Assembly: GCF_021117275.1 (NCBI RefSeq)
Contig: NZ_CP088245.1
Span: 1,711,501-1,775,500, forward strand
Direction: 5' to 3'
DNA: 64,000 bases
Origin: Metabacillus sp. B2-18
GTDB lineage: Bacteria > Bacillota > Bacilli > Bacillales > Bacillaceae
The position numbers and the translations under genes were made by a program. Of the stretch, positions 1 through 8,567 are shown piece after piece. The notes beneath the pieces were generated by a model. It was not told where the DNA came from and made no database searches. It worked only from the letters and a program-made list of their open reading frames with translations. The number at the start of each line of letters is the position of its first letter. Positions within the stretch are counted from its first letter, which is position 1.

Positions 1-194
1 AAATTGCTACTGCAAAAGCTATTGCTAATGTAGTTTCTGATGATGAGTTAAGTGAAACCTACATTGTTCCAAGTGTATTCAATCAAAAAGTTGTTGAAAA
101 GGTACGCGAGGCAGTGGTAAAGGCTGCTTATGAATCTGGTGTGGCAAGAAAAGATCTATTTAAAGAAGAAAATGCACTAGTGAGAAGTTATTAG
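1..194 (+). CDS. NAD(P)-dependent malic enzyme, C-terminal end (partial)
   Basis: The window opens inside an open frame (codons from base 3) that ends with TAG at 192-194. The about 63 visible residues contain the DDELSETYIVPSVFN stretch and a KAAYESGVAR helix, which resemble the carboxy end of bacterial malic enzymes (oxidative decarboxylation of malate to pyruvate). The Rossmann core and catalytic residues lie outside the window, so the assignment rests on the tail alone. No strong terminator is visible between this gene and yknW; a T-rich stretch at 229-256 follows it. Confidence 0.6.
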   Translation, partial: IATAKAIANVVSDDELSETYIVPSVFNQKVVEKVREAVVKAAYESGVARKDLFKEENALVRSY

Positions 195-315
195 CAAAAA
201 GTCTTAGGTTACTAGTTTTTTTAAACAAGTAGCTTAAGATTTTTTTGCTTTTTTTTGAAACCATTTAATACCTCCTACGTATTAGGTAATGAAGACAAAT
301 TTTGGAGGTAGAAAC

Positions 316-948
316 ATGGAAGAACAAACAATAAAAACGAAAAAACCGTCATTATTCGGAATGATTTTTCAACCGGGAGAACAATTTGAGAGATTAAGAG
401 AAAAACCAGTCATTTGGCTTCCGTTAATTCTTTTGTCTATACTTGGAACAGTTATTGCTGTCCTTACAGCACTTAACGTGGATTATTCTACATTACCAGG
501 ACCAGCTATGTCGGCTGAAGAGCTTGAGCTTACAAAAATGTTTGGAATCATTTTTGGGGGACTTGGTGGTTTATTTGGTACATCAATTGGCTTTGTAGTT
601 GTTGCAGCAATTTTATTAGGAATTGCCAAAATAGCTAAATCACCAGTTTCATTTAAACAAATGTTTTCACTAATCATTTTCACCGGATTTATCACAACAA
701 TTGGTGGAGATCCGTACATTATGTGAACAAGTGTTAACAGCTTTGTTGGAGCAGATGGAGTTTTAGGAGCAGTTTTAGGCGTATTTGAAGTGTTTCAAAT
801 TTGGTATTATGTTTTACTGGCACTTGGACTTGTGAAAGTAGCCCAACTTTCCAAACCTGCAGCATATACAATTGCTATTATCTTCTTTATTTTAGGTCTT
901 ATTGTTGCAGCAATTGGAGGAGTTCTTGAAGGGATTGCACAGTTCTGA
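316..948 (+). pseudogene. yknW: YknW-like Yip1-family membrane protein, interrupted by an in-frame TGA
   Basis: This is the first gene of a yknWXYZ-type operon. In B. subtilis YknW is a membrane protein needed to assemble the YknXYZ exporter, which protects against the SDP killing peptide. The start at 316 follows a GGAGGT at 304-309; an ATG at 289 has no such site. The first 136 codons encode a short cytosolic head and at least two membrane segments (about residues 31-52 and 88-110). A TGA at 724-726 then interrupts the frame, but the same frame stays open and membrane-protein-like for another 73 codons to TGA 946-948, overlapping the yknX start. The intact product would be about 210 residues, close to the family length. 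The simplest reading is one recent nonsense change (for example TGG to TGA) or a base-calling error. Confidence 0.8.
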
Positions 949-2066
949 TGAAGAAAAAAATTTGGATAGGTATAGGCGTTGCATGCTTAATCATTATATT
1001 AGTTGGAGTTAATGTTTTTCGAACAGTAAGTAAAGAAAACCTAACAGTTGATACAATAAAAGTTGAAGAACGTGAAATGACCGGGAATGTAATGGTTCCC
1101 GGTACACTTTCGCTAAGAAATGAGAGTTTAGTTTACTTATCACCTGAAAGTGGTAAAGTTGCTGAGATTCTTGTAAAAGAAGGAGATAAGGTGGAAGAAG
1201 GAACACCTCTACTTCGTTATGAGAATGAGCAGCTATTAGTAGAAAAAGAACAAAATGCTTTATCTCTAGAATCTTCCTACCTACGAATTAATCAGGTGGA
1301 AAAACAAATAAATGATTTGGATGAAAAAGAGGAGGATTTGACGAAGCAAGTAGGCAAAGAGGAAGCGAAAAAACAAGTTGATGCCGAAAGAGATCAATTA
1401 AAAACAGATTTAAAATTAGCTAACATCGAAGCTAGACAAGTGCTGCTTCAAAAAGAAACAATTGAGAAAAAACTGGGAGAACTTGAAGTTGTAAGTGAAA
1501 TTTCTGGTACGGTTCTTTCTATTAGTAAAGATGCATCAAAAGGAGTCACTCAAGGAGCTATTTTACACATTGCAAAACCTGATGAGCTCATTGTAAAGGG
1601 ATCCATTTCTGAATATGATTCTTTAAAAATTAAGGAGAAGCAACCTGTAACATTGAGATCTGATGTTGTACCAGGAAAGGAATGGGTTGGTGTCGTTAGT
1701 AAGGTTAATCTTCTGCCGGAACAGAGTGAAAATGCAATGGGTAATGAAGATAGTGCTGTTCAGTATCCAATTGAGGTTACAATTGATGATAAAGGTATTA
1801 AAGCAAAACCAGGTTTTAAATTAATAATGGATATCCAAACAGAAAAAAGAAAAGCTCTTGCTGTTCCTTTAGAAGCAGTTAAACAGGATGCTGAAGAATA
1901 TTATGTATTTGTTGTTGAAGAAGGAAAGGCCATTCGTAAAATAGTAAAAACAGGAGCAGCAAGTGATGAGTATATGGAGATCAAAACAGGGTTAGAAACA
2001 GGAGAAAGAGTTATTGTTAGTCCTTCAAATGAACTGCAAAATAACATGGAAGTGAATGAGAAATGA
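948..2066 (+). CDS. yknX: YknX, membrane-fusion/adaptor subunit of ABC exporter
   Basis: This 372-residue protein is the HlyD/MacA-type adaptor of a YknXYZ (MacAB-like) exporter. An N-terminal membrane anchor (about residues 5-24) is followed by a first half-lipoyl/barrel segment, a long charged coiled coil (about 95-180, rich in E, K, L and Q), a second half with a GTVLSISKD-type beta segment and a C-terminal membrane-proximal domain. The start overlaps the yknW stop (TGATG) and the end overlaps yknY by four bases (ATGA), so the genes are translationally coupled. Without a working YknW the pump may assemble poorly, but this gene itself looks intact. The order YknW-X-Y-Z supports the name. 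Confidence 0.88.
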   Translation: MKKKIWIGIGVACLIIILVGVNVFRTVSKENLTVDTIKVEEREMTGNVMVPGTLSLRNESLVYLSPESGKVAEILVKEGDKVEEGTPLLRYENEQLLVEKEQNALSLESSYLRINQVEKQINDLDEKEEDLTKQVGKEEAKKQVDAERDQLKTDLKLANIEARQVLLQKETIEKKLGELEVVSEISGTVLSISKDASKGVTQGAILHIAKPDELIVKGSISEYDSLKIKEKQPVTLRSDVVPGKEWVGVVSKVNLLPEQSENAMGNEDSAVQYPIEVTIDDKGIKAKPGFKLIMDIQTEKRKALAVPLEAVKQDAEEYYVFVVEEGKAIRKIVKTGAASDEYMEIKTGLETGERVIVSPSNELQNNMEVNEK

Positions 2067-2749
2067 TTGAGTTAACTTCCATTACTAAGAGCTATAAAGT
2101 TGGACAGGATACATTGGATGTTCTTAAAGGAATTAGTCTAACAATTAACGAAGGTGAATTCGTAGCGATTATGGGTCCTTCTGGTTCCGGAAAATCGACA
2201 CTAATGAACGTTATTGGATGTTTAGACAACCCTACCTCGGGCACATACTTACTCGGTGATGAGGACATTTCAACTTATAAGGATGAAATGTTAGCTAAGG
2301 TACGTAATTTATCGATAGGCTTCGTTTTCCAACAATTTCAGCTTCTCCCCCGGCTCACGGCTCTAAAAAATGTAGAGCTTCCTATGGTTTACGCCGGTTA
2401 TAAGAAAAAAGAGCGTGAGGAGAGAGCAAAGCAGGCTCTTGAAAAGGTTGGGCTAGCCGAGAGGGTGAATCACTTGCCCAATGAGTTATCTGGAGGACAA
2501 AAACAACGTGTTGCAATCGCGAGGTCAATTGTAAATAACCCTAAAATCATACTAGCGGACGAACCAACTGGAGCACTTGATAGTAAAACAAGCATTACAA
2601 TAATGGAGCAATTCACACAATTAAATTTGGAGGGAACAACAGTTATACTTGTTACCCACGAACAAGAGGTTGCTGATTATGCAAAAAGAATTATAACAGT
2701 TAGAGATGGGATCATTCTCTCAGATGTAGAGCGGAGGAGAGAAGTATGA
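2063..2749 (+). CDS. yknY: YknY, ABC exporter ATPase
   Basis: This 228-residue nucleotide-binding subunit has a Walker A GPSGSGKST at residues 38-46, the LSGGQKQR signature near 142-149 and a Walker B IILADEPTGALD near 163-174. It is the size and type of MacB/LolD-family ATPases that power mechanotransmission with a FtsX-like permease. It overlaps yknX upstream and yknZ downstream by four bases each, the usual arrangement for subunits made in fixed ratio. It is expected to sit on the cytosolic face of the YknZ permease. Confidence 0.93.
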   Translation: MIELTSITKSYKVGQDTLDVLKGISLTINEGEFVAIMGPSGSGKSTLMNVIGCLDNPTSGTYLLGDEDISTYKDEMLAKVRNLSIGFVFQQFQLLPRLTALKNVELPMVYAGYKKKEREERAKQALEKVGLAERVNHLPNELSGGQKQRVAIARSIVNNPKIILADEPTGALDSKTSITIMEQFTQLNLEGTTVILVTHEQEVADYAKRIITVRDGIILSDVERRREV

Positions 2750-3939
2750 GCTTACTTGAAAATGTAAAGATGGCATTAAGTTCAGTATTAGCTCATAAAT
2801 TGCGGTCCATTTTAACAATGCTCGGAATTATTATCGGTGTAGCATCGGTTATTTTAGTTGTTGCCATCGGACAAGGTGGAGAGCAATTACTAAAAACTTC
2901 AATAACTGGTCCTGGTAATACGATTGAAGTTTATTATGAACCAAGTGAAGAAGAATTACTGTCAAACCCAAATGCCTATATGAATGCTGCTTTTACTCAG
3001 GAAGATGTTCATTCATTAAGCAATATACCAGAAGTGAAAAAAGTTGTTGCTGCTTCATCAGAATACTTTTCAACAAGATATCGGGAAGAAACAGCCGATA
3101 CTAGTGTTAATGGTATAAACCAAGCCTATATGGAAGTAAATAACTTGAAGGTTGAATCAGGAAGAAATCTGGTTGAAGCAGATTTTATTGGAGGCACACG
3201 TGTAGGGGTTATTAGCTCAGAGTTGAAAAAGGAAATGTTTGATAAAATTGAGCCGTTAGGTGAAGTTGTTTGGATTAATGGTCAACCGATTGAAATTATA
3301 GGAGTATTAGAGAAGCCAGAAGGTTTATTCGCATTCGGGGCGATGGAAGTATATGTACCATGGAGTACATTTCGGAACTCTTTTGGAAAAAATGAATATA
3401 ATTCAATTACGTTACAGGCTACAAATGCTGACGTAATGAAAGAGGTTGGAGAAAAGGCAACAACTCTTTTAAATACAACTCATAATACAGATGATTCTTA
3501 TAAAGTGTTTAATATGGAAGAAATGGCAGAAGGAATTGGACAAATCACAACGATTATGACTTTAATAATTGGATCAATTGCGGGTATTTCACTTGTAGTC
3601 GGGGGAATAGGTGTTATGAACATCATGCTTGTTTCCGTAACGGAACGAACAAAAGAAATAGGTATAAGAAAGGCGTTAGGAGCAACCAAGCGACAAATTC
3701 TTACTCAATTTCTAATTGAATCGGTCACCCTTACTCTTATTGGTGGAATTATTGGAATTTTACTAGGAGCAATAGCGGCAAATGTTGTATCAATCTTTGC
3801 TGGATGGCCACCTCTCATTTCTTGGCAAGTTGTTTTAGGAGGGTTAATATTTTCAATGGTTATTGGAATTGTTTTTGGAATGTTACCTGCGAATAAAGCG
3901 GCCCGCTTAAGTCCAATTGAATCTTTACGATATGAATAA
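2746..3939 (+). CDS. yknZ: YknZ, MacB/FtsX-type ABC permease
   Basis: This 397-residue permease has the MacB topology: one N-terminal membrane segment (about 17-42), an extracytoplasmic MacB_PCD domain (about 45-250), then three membrane segments in the FtsX domain (about 265-300, 325-350, 360-385). The conserved TERTKEIGIRKALGAT loop, typical of FtsX-family coupling helices, is present. It would form the membrane core of an exporter with YknY and YknX. It is the last gene of the operon: a rho-independent terminator follows directly. Confidence 0.93.
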   Translation: MSLLENVKMALSSVLAHKLRSILTMLGIIIGVASVILVVAIGQGGEQLLKTSITGPGNTIEVYYEPSEEELLSNPNAYMNAAFTQEDVHSLSNIPEVKKVVAASSEYFSTRYREETADTSVNGINQAYMEVNNLKVESGRNLVEADFIGGTRVGVISSELKKEMFDKIEPLGEVVWINGQPIEIIGVLEKPEGLFAFGAMEVYVPWSTFRNSFGKNEYNSITLQATNADVMKEVGEKATTLLNTTHNTDDSYKVFNMEEMAEGIGQITTIMTLIIGSIAGISLVVGGIGVMNIMLVSVTERTKEIGIRKALGATKRQILTQFLIESVTLTLIGGIIGILLGAIAANVVSIFAGWPPLISWQVVLGGLIFSMVIGIVFGMLPANKAARLSPIESLRYE

Positions 3940-3945
3940 CATTTT

Positions 3946-3974
3946 AACCTCCCATTAGTTGTTTATGGGAGGTT
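3946..3974 (+). terminator. Terminator of the yknWXYZ operon
   Basis: A perfect 10-bp stem, AACCTCCCAT at 3946-3955 and ATGGGAGGTT at 3965-3974, is followed by TTTATTATG. Confidence 0.85.
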
Positions 3975-4148
3975 TTTATTATGTTTTTTTCTTGAAATGT
4001 AGAGACTGATTTAACTAATACAATTGAATTCTTTCGAAAAACAATCAATTTCATTCAAATAAAATGAATGCATCGATTCTTCAGCCTATTGTTTTATTAA
4101 AATATCATTCGATATATGAATGTTTTTGAAAGGATTGTATGTTCATAG

Positions 4149-4182
4149 TGATAAAAAGTGATAGTTTTTGATAAAATATGAT
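4149..4182 (+). promoter_or_regulatory. Candidate FruR operator: two direct repeats
   Basis: TGATAAAAAGTGAT (4149-4162) and TGATAAAATATGAT (4169-4182) match at 12 of 14 positions and start exactly 20 bp apart, about two helical turns. The second copy runs into the -35 of the fru promoter. DeoR-family repressors such as FruR commonly bind repeated sites at their own operon, so a repressor operator is the natural reading; binding itself is inferred. Confidence 0.55.
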
Positions 4183-4210
4183 TGATTTTGGCTGGAGATG
4201 AAAGTATAAT
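4182..4210 (+). promoter_or_regulatory. Sigma-A promoter of the fruRKA operon
   Basis: TTGATT at 4182-4187, a 17-bp spacer and a perfect TATAAT at 4205-4210. Transcription would start near 4217, about 50 bases before the fruR TTG start. Confidence 0.8.
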
Positions 4211-4265
4211 GAAAAAGTAAGCAGATTATGTATTCGCTTACAAAAAATTAGGAGGTGTTGTTAGT

Positions 4266-5021
4266 TTGTTAACACCTGAACGTCATCGACTAATTCTTGA
4301 TCTTTTAAAAGAAAGACATTCTGTGAAAATACATGAGCTTGTCGACTTAACTAACACATCAGAGTCAACAATTCGTCGTGACTTAACACAATTGGAAGAA
4401 GATAAATATTTAAAACGAATTCATGGCGGAGCAGCACTTTTACAAGGAAAGCTAAAGGAACCAAATGTTAGTGAGAAATCTGCTAAAAACCTTCAGCAAA
4501 AGAAAATGATTGCAGCTGAAGCAGCTGCTCTTATAGAAGAAGGAGATTGTATTTTTTTAGATGCAGGTACAACAACACTACAAATGGTTGATTATTTATC
4601 ACTTGAAAAAGAAATTGTTGTTGTAACGAATGGACTCACTGTTATGGAACCGCTTTTAAGCAAAGGTATAAAAACATACTTAATAGGTGGATTTTTAAAA
4701 CCATCTACTGGTGCTATGATTGGACGCGGTGCTTTAACGGCATTAGAACAATACCGTTTTGATAAATGTTTTTTAGGAGTAAATGGCATACATGTTGAGT
4801 TAGGTTATACAACACCTGACCCAGAAGAAGCAGCAATGAAAATGACAGCGCTAAAGCTTTCAAGAGAAAAATATGTTTTAGCTGATTATTCCAAATTTGG
4901 AGAAATTGCATTTTCAAGAATTGCTCAGCTTTCAGAAGCAAAGATTATAACGGATGAAGGGGAAGATGAAGTCCTTTATCCATATACAAAAAATACAGCA
5001 ATAAAGGTAGTGAATACATGA
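4266..5021 (+). CDS. fruR: FruR, DeoR-family repressor of fructose utilisation
   Basis: This 251-residue DeoR-family regulator has an N-terminal helix-turn-helix (about residues 6-55, with the typical STIRRDL recognition helix) and a C-terminal phosphosugar-sensing domain (GDCIFLDAGTTT, then VVTNG and LIGG motifs). It starts with TTG at 4266, set by the AGGAGGTG at 4250-4257. The gene heads the fructose operon and overlaps fruK by four bases. In relatives the repressor is released by fructose-1-phosphate, the product of FruA; that ligand is family knowledge, not visible here. Confidence 0.9.
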   Translation: MLTPERHRLILDLLKERHSVKIHELVDLTNTSESTIRRDLTQLEEDKYLKRIHGGAALLQGKLKEPNVSEKSAKNLQQKKMIAAEAAALIEEGDCIFLDAGTTTLQMVDYLSLEKEIVVVTNGLTVMEPLLSKGIKTYLIGGFLKPSTGAMIGRGALTALEQYRFDKCFLGVNGIHVELGYTTPDPEEAAMKMTALKLSREKYVLADYSKFGEIAFSRIAQLSEAKIITDEGEDEVLYPYTKNTAIKVVNT

Positions 5022-5929
5022 TTTATACCGTGACATTGAATCCATCAGTTGATTACATCGTAAGAGTTGAACAATTTGAGTTAGGGTCGTTAAACCGTTC
5101 ATCGGAAGATTCAAAATTTCCTGGTGGTAAAGGGATTAATGTATCACGTGTGTTGAAACGATTAGGTGTTGAATCTAACGCATTAGGTTTTATAGGTGGT
5201 TTTACGGGTTCTTTTGTAGCAGATTTCCTATCTGAGGAGAATATTCAACACAACTTTATAAACGTTTCTGGTGATACAAGAATAAACGTTAAGCTAAAAA
5301 CTGACGTTGAGACAGAGATAAATGGAGTGGGACCTAGTGTGTCAGAAGAACAGCTAAATCAGTTTTTACAATTGTTTCAGCATATGAATCAAGACGATAT
5401 TGTTCTTTTAGCAGGTAGTATTCCAGGGACATTACCAACATCTATCTATCAAAAAATCATGACTATTTGTAAAGAGAAAGAGATAAAAGTAGTGGCAGAT
5501 GTTTCTGGTGATGCACTAAAAGAAGTTGTATCTGAAAAACCATTCTTAATTAAACCGAACCATCATGAATTAGGGGAATTGTTTGAAACAAACATTCAAT
5601 CTGTAGAAGATGCACATAAATATGCGAAGCAACTTGTCCAACAAGGTGTAAAGCATGTGATTGTCTCAATGGCTGGTGAAGGGGCACTTCTAGTTACAGA
5701 TGAATTCAGTTATGTAGCAAATGTACCAAAAGGAAAGGTATTAAATTCTGTTGGTGCCGGTGATTCAGTTGTTGGTGGATTTTTAAGTGCTTTCTCCGAA
5801 AATAAATCGCTGGAAGAAGCGTTTAAGATTGGTGTTGCTTCAGGCAGTGCAACAGCATTTTCACTTGAGCTTTGTACAAAAAAAGAAGTAGAAGAGTTAT
5901 TACCTCAAATAGAAGTAGTCAAAATATAG
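5018..5929 (+). CDS. fruK: 1-phosphofructokinase
   Basis: This 303-residue PfkB-family kinase phosphorylates fructose-1-phosphate to fructose-1,6-bisphosphate in the cytosol. The N-terminal signature FPGGKGINVSR (residues 34-44) and the C-terminal GAGDSVVGGF (near 247-256), which carries the catalytic aspartate, are both present. The gene overlaps fruR by ATGA and ends ten bases before fruA, so substrate import and the next kinase step are made from one message. Length is normal for the family. Confidence 0.93.
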   Translation: MIYTVTLNPSVDYIVRVEQFELGSLNRSSEDSKFPGGKGINVSRVLKRLGVESNALGFIGGFTGSFVADFLSEENIQHNFINVSGDTRINVKLKTDVETEINGVGPSVSEEQLNQFLQLFQHMNQDDIVLLAGSIPGTLPTSIYQKIMTICKEKEIKVVADVSGDALKEVVSEKPFLIKPNHHELGELFETNIQSVEDAHKYAKQLVQQGVKHVIVSMAGEGALLVTDEFSYVANVPKGKVLNSVGAGDSVVGGFLSAFSENKSLEEAFKIGVASGSATAFSLELCTKKEVEELLPQIEVVKI

Positions 5930-5939
5930 AGGGGGAAAA

Positions 5940-7808
5940 ATGATGAGGATAACAGAAGTATTAACAAAAAGGACAATAAAATTAGAAATCCAATCAACAT
6001 CAAAGGGCGATGTTGTAAAAGAATTAGTTGATGTATTAGATCGTGCTGGTAAGCTTTCAAACAAAGCGGCTTACGAGCAAGCCGTATTAAATCGTGAAAA
6101 ACAAAGTACAACAGGAATTGGTGATGGTATTGCCATTCCTCATGCTAAAACAAATGCAGTGAAAGAACCCGCTATTGTGTTTGGACGCTCAACAACTGGT
6201 GTGGATTATGAATCATTAGATGGTCAGCCAAGTTATTTGTTTTTTATGATTGCTGCTCCAGAGGGCGCAAACAATACCCACTTAGAAGCATTGTCAAAAC
6301 TCTCAAGTATATTAATGAAGCAAGAAGTAAGAGATCAGTTACTTCAAGCAAAAACAGAGGATGAAGTGTTGGCGATTATCGACCAATATGATGTTCAAGA
6401 AGATGAGAATGAAGCTGTGCCAACTGAGGGGAAAACAGGTAAAATATTAGCTGTTACTGCATGTCCAACGGGTATTGCTCATACGTATATGGCAGCAGAT
6501 GCATTAAAAGAAAAAGCAAAAGAGCTGAACTTATCGTTAAAAGTAGAAACGAATGGTTCCGGTGGAGCTAAAAATGTTTTAACTCCTGCAGAAATAGAAG
6601 AAGCCACAGCGATTATCGTAGCTGCAGATAAACAAGTAGAAATGGAACGTTTTAAAGGTAAGCATGTGATCATTGTTCCAGTTGCTGATGGTATTCGTAA
6701 AACAAAAGAATTATTAGATCGTGCTGTAAATCAAGATGCTCCAATTTATCAAGGAAGTGGAGAATCGAAAAAAGAAGATCGCAGTGGTGAAAGAACTGGA
6801 TTTTATAAGCACTTAATGAACGGTGTATCTAATATGTTACCGTTTGTTGTAGGTGGCGGTATCTTAATTGCCTTATCATTCATGTTTGGAATTCATGCAT
6901 CAGATCCTAACGACCCTTCACATAACGCCTTTGCTGAAGCATTGAGCACAATTGGTGGCGGAAATGCATTTGGATTAATGATTCCTGTATTAGCTGGATT
7001 CATTGCATTAAGTATTGCTGACCGTCCAGGATTAGCGCCAGGTATGGTTGGTGGATTTATGGCAGCTCAAGGTGGCGCAGGCTTCTTGGGTGGATTAATT
7101 GCTGGTTTCTTAGCAGGTTATATTGTTGTACTTTTAAAGAAACTTTTATCTGGCATGCCAGCTTCTTTAGAAGGAATTAAACCCGTTCTGTTATATCCGG
7201 TTTTAAGTATATTCACTGTTGGAATGATCATGTTCTTTGTAGTAAATCAACCTGTAAGTGCATTAAATGGTGTGATTAGTGACTTCTTAAGTAACTTAGG
7301 TACAGGAAACTTAATACTTCTAGGCTTACTATTAGGCGGTATGATGGCAGTAGATATGGGTGGTCCAATCAATAAAGCTGCTTTCACATTTGGTATAGCA
7401 ATGATTGATGCAGGAAACTTTGCTCCGCATGCTGCAGTTATGGCTGGCGGTATGGTTCCTCCACTAGGAATTGCATTAGCAACTACGTTATTCAAAAATA
7501 AATTTACGAAACGTGAACGTGAAGCAGGTATTACTTGTTATATTATGGGTGCTTCATTTATTACAGAAGGTGCTATTCCTTTTGCAGCGGCCGATCCAGC
7601 TCGTGTTATTCCTTCCATTATCACTGGTTCTGCAGTAGCTGGAGCTTTAGCAATGTTCTTCGGAAATGGATTACGCGCACCACACGGCGGTGCATTTGTT
7701 ATTCCTTTAGTTGAAGGTAACCCAGTTTTATATCTATTAGCTATTGTTATAGGTGCAGTAGTTACTGCTTTAATGTTAGGAATTTTAAAAAAGCCTGTTA
7801 ATGAATAA
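5940..7808 (+). CDS. fruA: Fructose-specific PTS enzyme IIABC
   Basis: This 622-residue fused PTS permease imports fructose and phosphorylates it at C1. Domain order is EIIA (about 1-150, active-site His68 in GIAIPHAKT), EIIB (about 165-265, phosphocysteine Cys175 in VTACPTGIAHT) and a multi-span EIIC (about 285-615, with GGPINKAAF and ADPARVIPSI). This A-B-C fusion is the usual Bacillus form. The start at 5940 follows GAGGGGG. It is the third gene of the operon, with a terminator just after. Confidence 0.95.
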   Translation: MMRITEVLTKRTIKLEIQSTSKGDVVKELVDVLDRAGKLSNKAAYEQAVLNREKQSTTGIGDGIAIPHAKTNAVKEPAIVFGRSTTGVDYESLDGQPSYLFFMIAAPEGANNTHLEALSKLSSILMKQEVRDQLLQAKTEDEVLAIIDQYDVQEDENEAVPTEGKTGKILAVTACPTGIAHTYMAADALKEKAKELNLSLKVETNGSGGAKNVLTPAEIEEATAIIVAADKQVEMERFKGKHVIIVPVADGIRKTKELLDRAVNQDAPIYQGSGESKKEDRSGERTGFYKHLMNGVSNMLPFVVGGGILIALSFMFGIHASDPNDPSHNAFAEALSTIGGGNAFGLMIPVLAGFIALSIADRPGLAPGMVGGFMAAQGGAGFLGGLIAGFLAGYIVVLLKKLLSGMPASLEGIKPVLLYPVLSIFTVGMIMFFVVNQPVSALNGVISDFLSNLGTGNLILLGLLLGGMMAVDMGGPINKAAFTFGIAMIDAGNFAPHAAVMAGGMVPPLGIALATTLFKNKFTKREREAGITCYIMGASFITEGAIPFAAADPARVIPSIITGSAVAGALAMFFGNGLRAPHGGAFVIPLVEGNPVLYLLAIVIGAVVTALMLGILKKPVNE

Positions 7809-7823
7809 AAAATTGTAAAAAAG

Positions 7824-7863
7824 CAGACTGGTTTTTAGTTTACTAGAAATCAGTCTGTTTTTC
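7824..7863 (+). terminator. Terminator of the fruRKA operon
   Basis: CAGACTG (7824-7830) pairs with CAGTCTG (7851-7857) and a T-run follows. Confidence 0.85.
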
Positions 7864-7963
7864 TTTTTTGAGAATTCTTTTACAACTGTAGTGATTAAAA
7901 GTAAAAAAAGTTGGGTAAATAAAAGTAGTAGACAAAAAGATAGGATTGAAAGGTGGAATTAAC

Positions 7964-8386
7964 TTGTCAAAACCAATATTTACGTCAACAGTAACAGCAG
8001 TCGGTGGAAGAGATGGCAGAGTTGAGTCATCTGACGGCAATATCAATTTACAATTAGCAATGCCAGGTTCACCTAGAGCCAAGGAAATGCCTGAAGCAAC
8101 AAATCCTGAACAATTATTTGCGGCTGGTTATTCTGCATGCTTTGATGGTGCATTACAATTAATTGCAAAAAGAGAAAATGTGAACTTTGAATCTGAAGTA
8201 ACAGCAAATGTTAGTCTTTTAAAGGACGAGTCTGATGATGGTTTTAAACTAGGTGTTACGTTACAAGTAAAAGGAACGGGAATTGAAAAGGACAAGCTTG
8301 AAGAATTGGTTGAAAAGGCACATGGATTTTGTCCATATTCAAAAGCAACAAGAGGAAATATTGAAGTTGAACTAGAGGTCGTATAA
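7964..8386 (+). CDS. Organic hydroperoxide resistance protein (Ohr/OsmC family)
   Basis: This 140-residue Ohr-type thiol peroxidase reduces organic hydroperoxides. Both redox cysteines are present: Cys59 in AGYSACFDGAL and Cys123 in HGFCPYSKATRGN. The start is taken as TTG at 7964 because AAAGGTGG lies at 7949-7956; an in-frame TTG at 7946 would swallow that site. The gene stands alone between two terminators, and no ohrR-type MarR repressor is visible nearby, so any OhrR control would have to come from elsewhere. OhrA and OhrB paralogues cannot be told apart from this context. Confidence 0.88.
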   Translation: MSKPIFTSTVTAVGGRDGRVESSDGNINLQLAMPGSPRAKEMPEATNPEQLFAAGYSACFDGALQLIAKRENVNFESEVTANVSLLKDESDDGFKLGVTLQVKGTGIEKDKLEELVEKAHGFCPYSKATRGNIEVELEVV

Positions 8387-8445
8387 GAATTTACCTTTAA
8401 TTTGAAGAATTTCTTCAAGTAAATAAACGTAAAATTATTTCTAAG

Positions 8446-8476
8446 CCCCAAATGATATATCTTCATTTGGGGTTTA
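8446..8476 (+). terminator. Terminator after the ohr gene
   Basis: CCCCAAATGA (8446-8455) and TCATTTGGGG (8463-8472) form a 10-bp stem followed by TTTAATTG. Confidence 0.85.
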
Positions 8477-8503
8477 ATTGTTTTTATAGAAATAGGATAT
8501 TTA

Positions 8504-8534
8504 TTGGCAAAATATCCATATAAAAAGGTATAAT
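8504..8534 (+). promoter_or_regulatory. Possible promoter of the signal peptidase gene
   Basis: TTGGCA at 8504-8509 and a perfect TATAAT at 8529-8534, but with a long 19-bp spacer. The position, about 33 bases before the gene, is suitable. Confidence 0.45.
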
Positions 8535-8567
8535 GATAAAAGAGCAATGTAATATAGGAGGATCTTC

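Noticed and set aside
483-719. Minus-strand 78-codon frame inside yknW, and many similar antisense frames across the window
   Set aside because: Mirror frames of real genes with no ribosome sites or independent motifs.
5905-6111. Antisense frame across the fruA start
   Set aside because: Low-complexity leucine/serine translation typical of the reverse of an AT-rich gene.
7880-7960. Possible OhrR operator (TACAACTGTA) before the ohr gene
   Set aside because: Only an imperfect palindrome, and no ohrR gene nearby; too weak to list.
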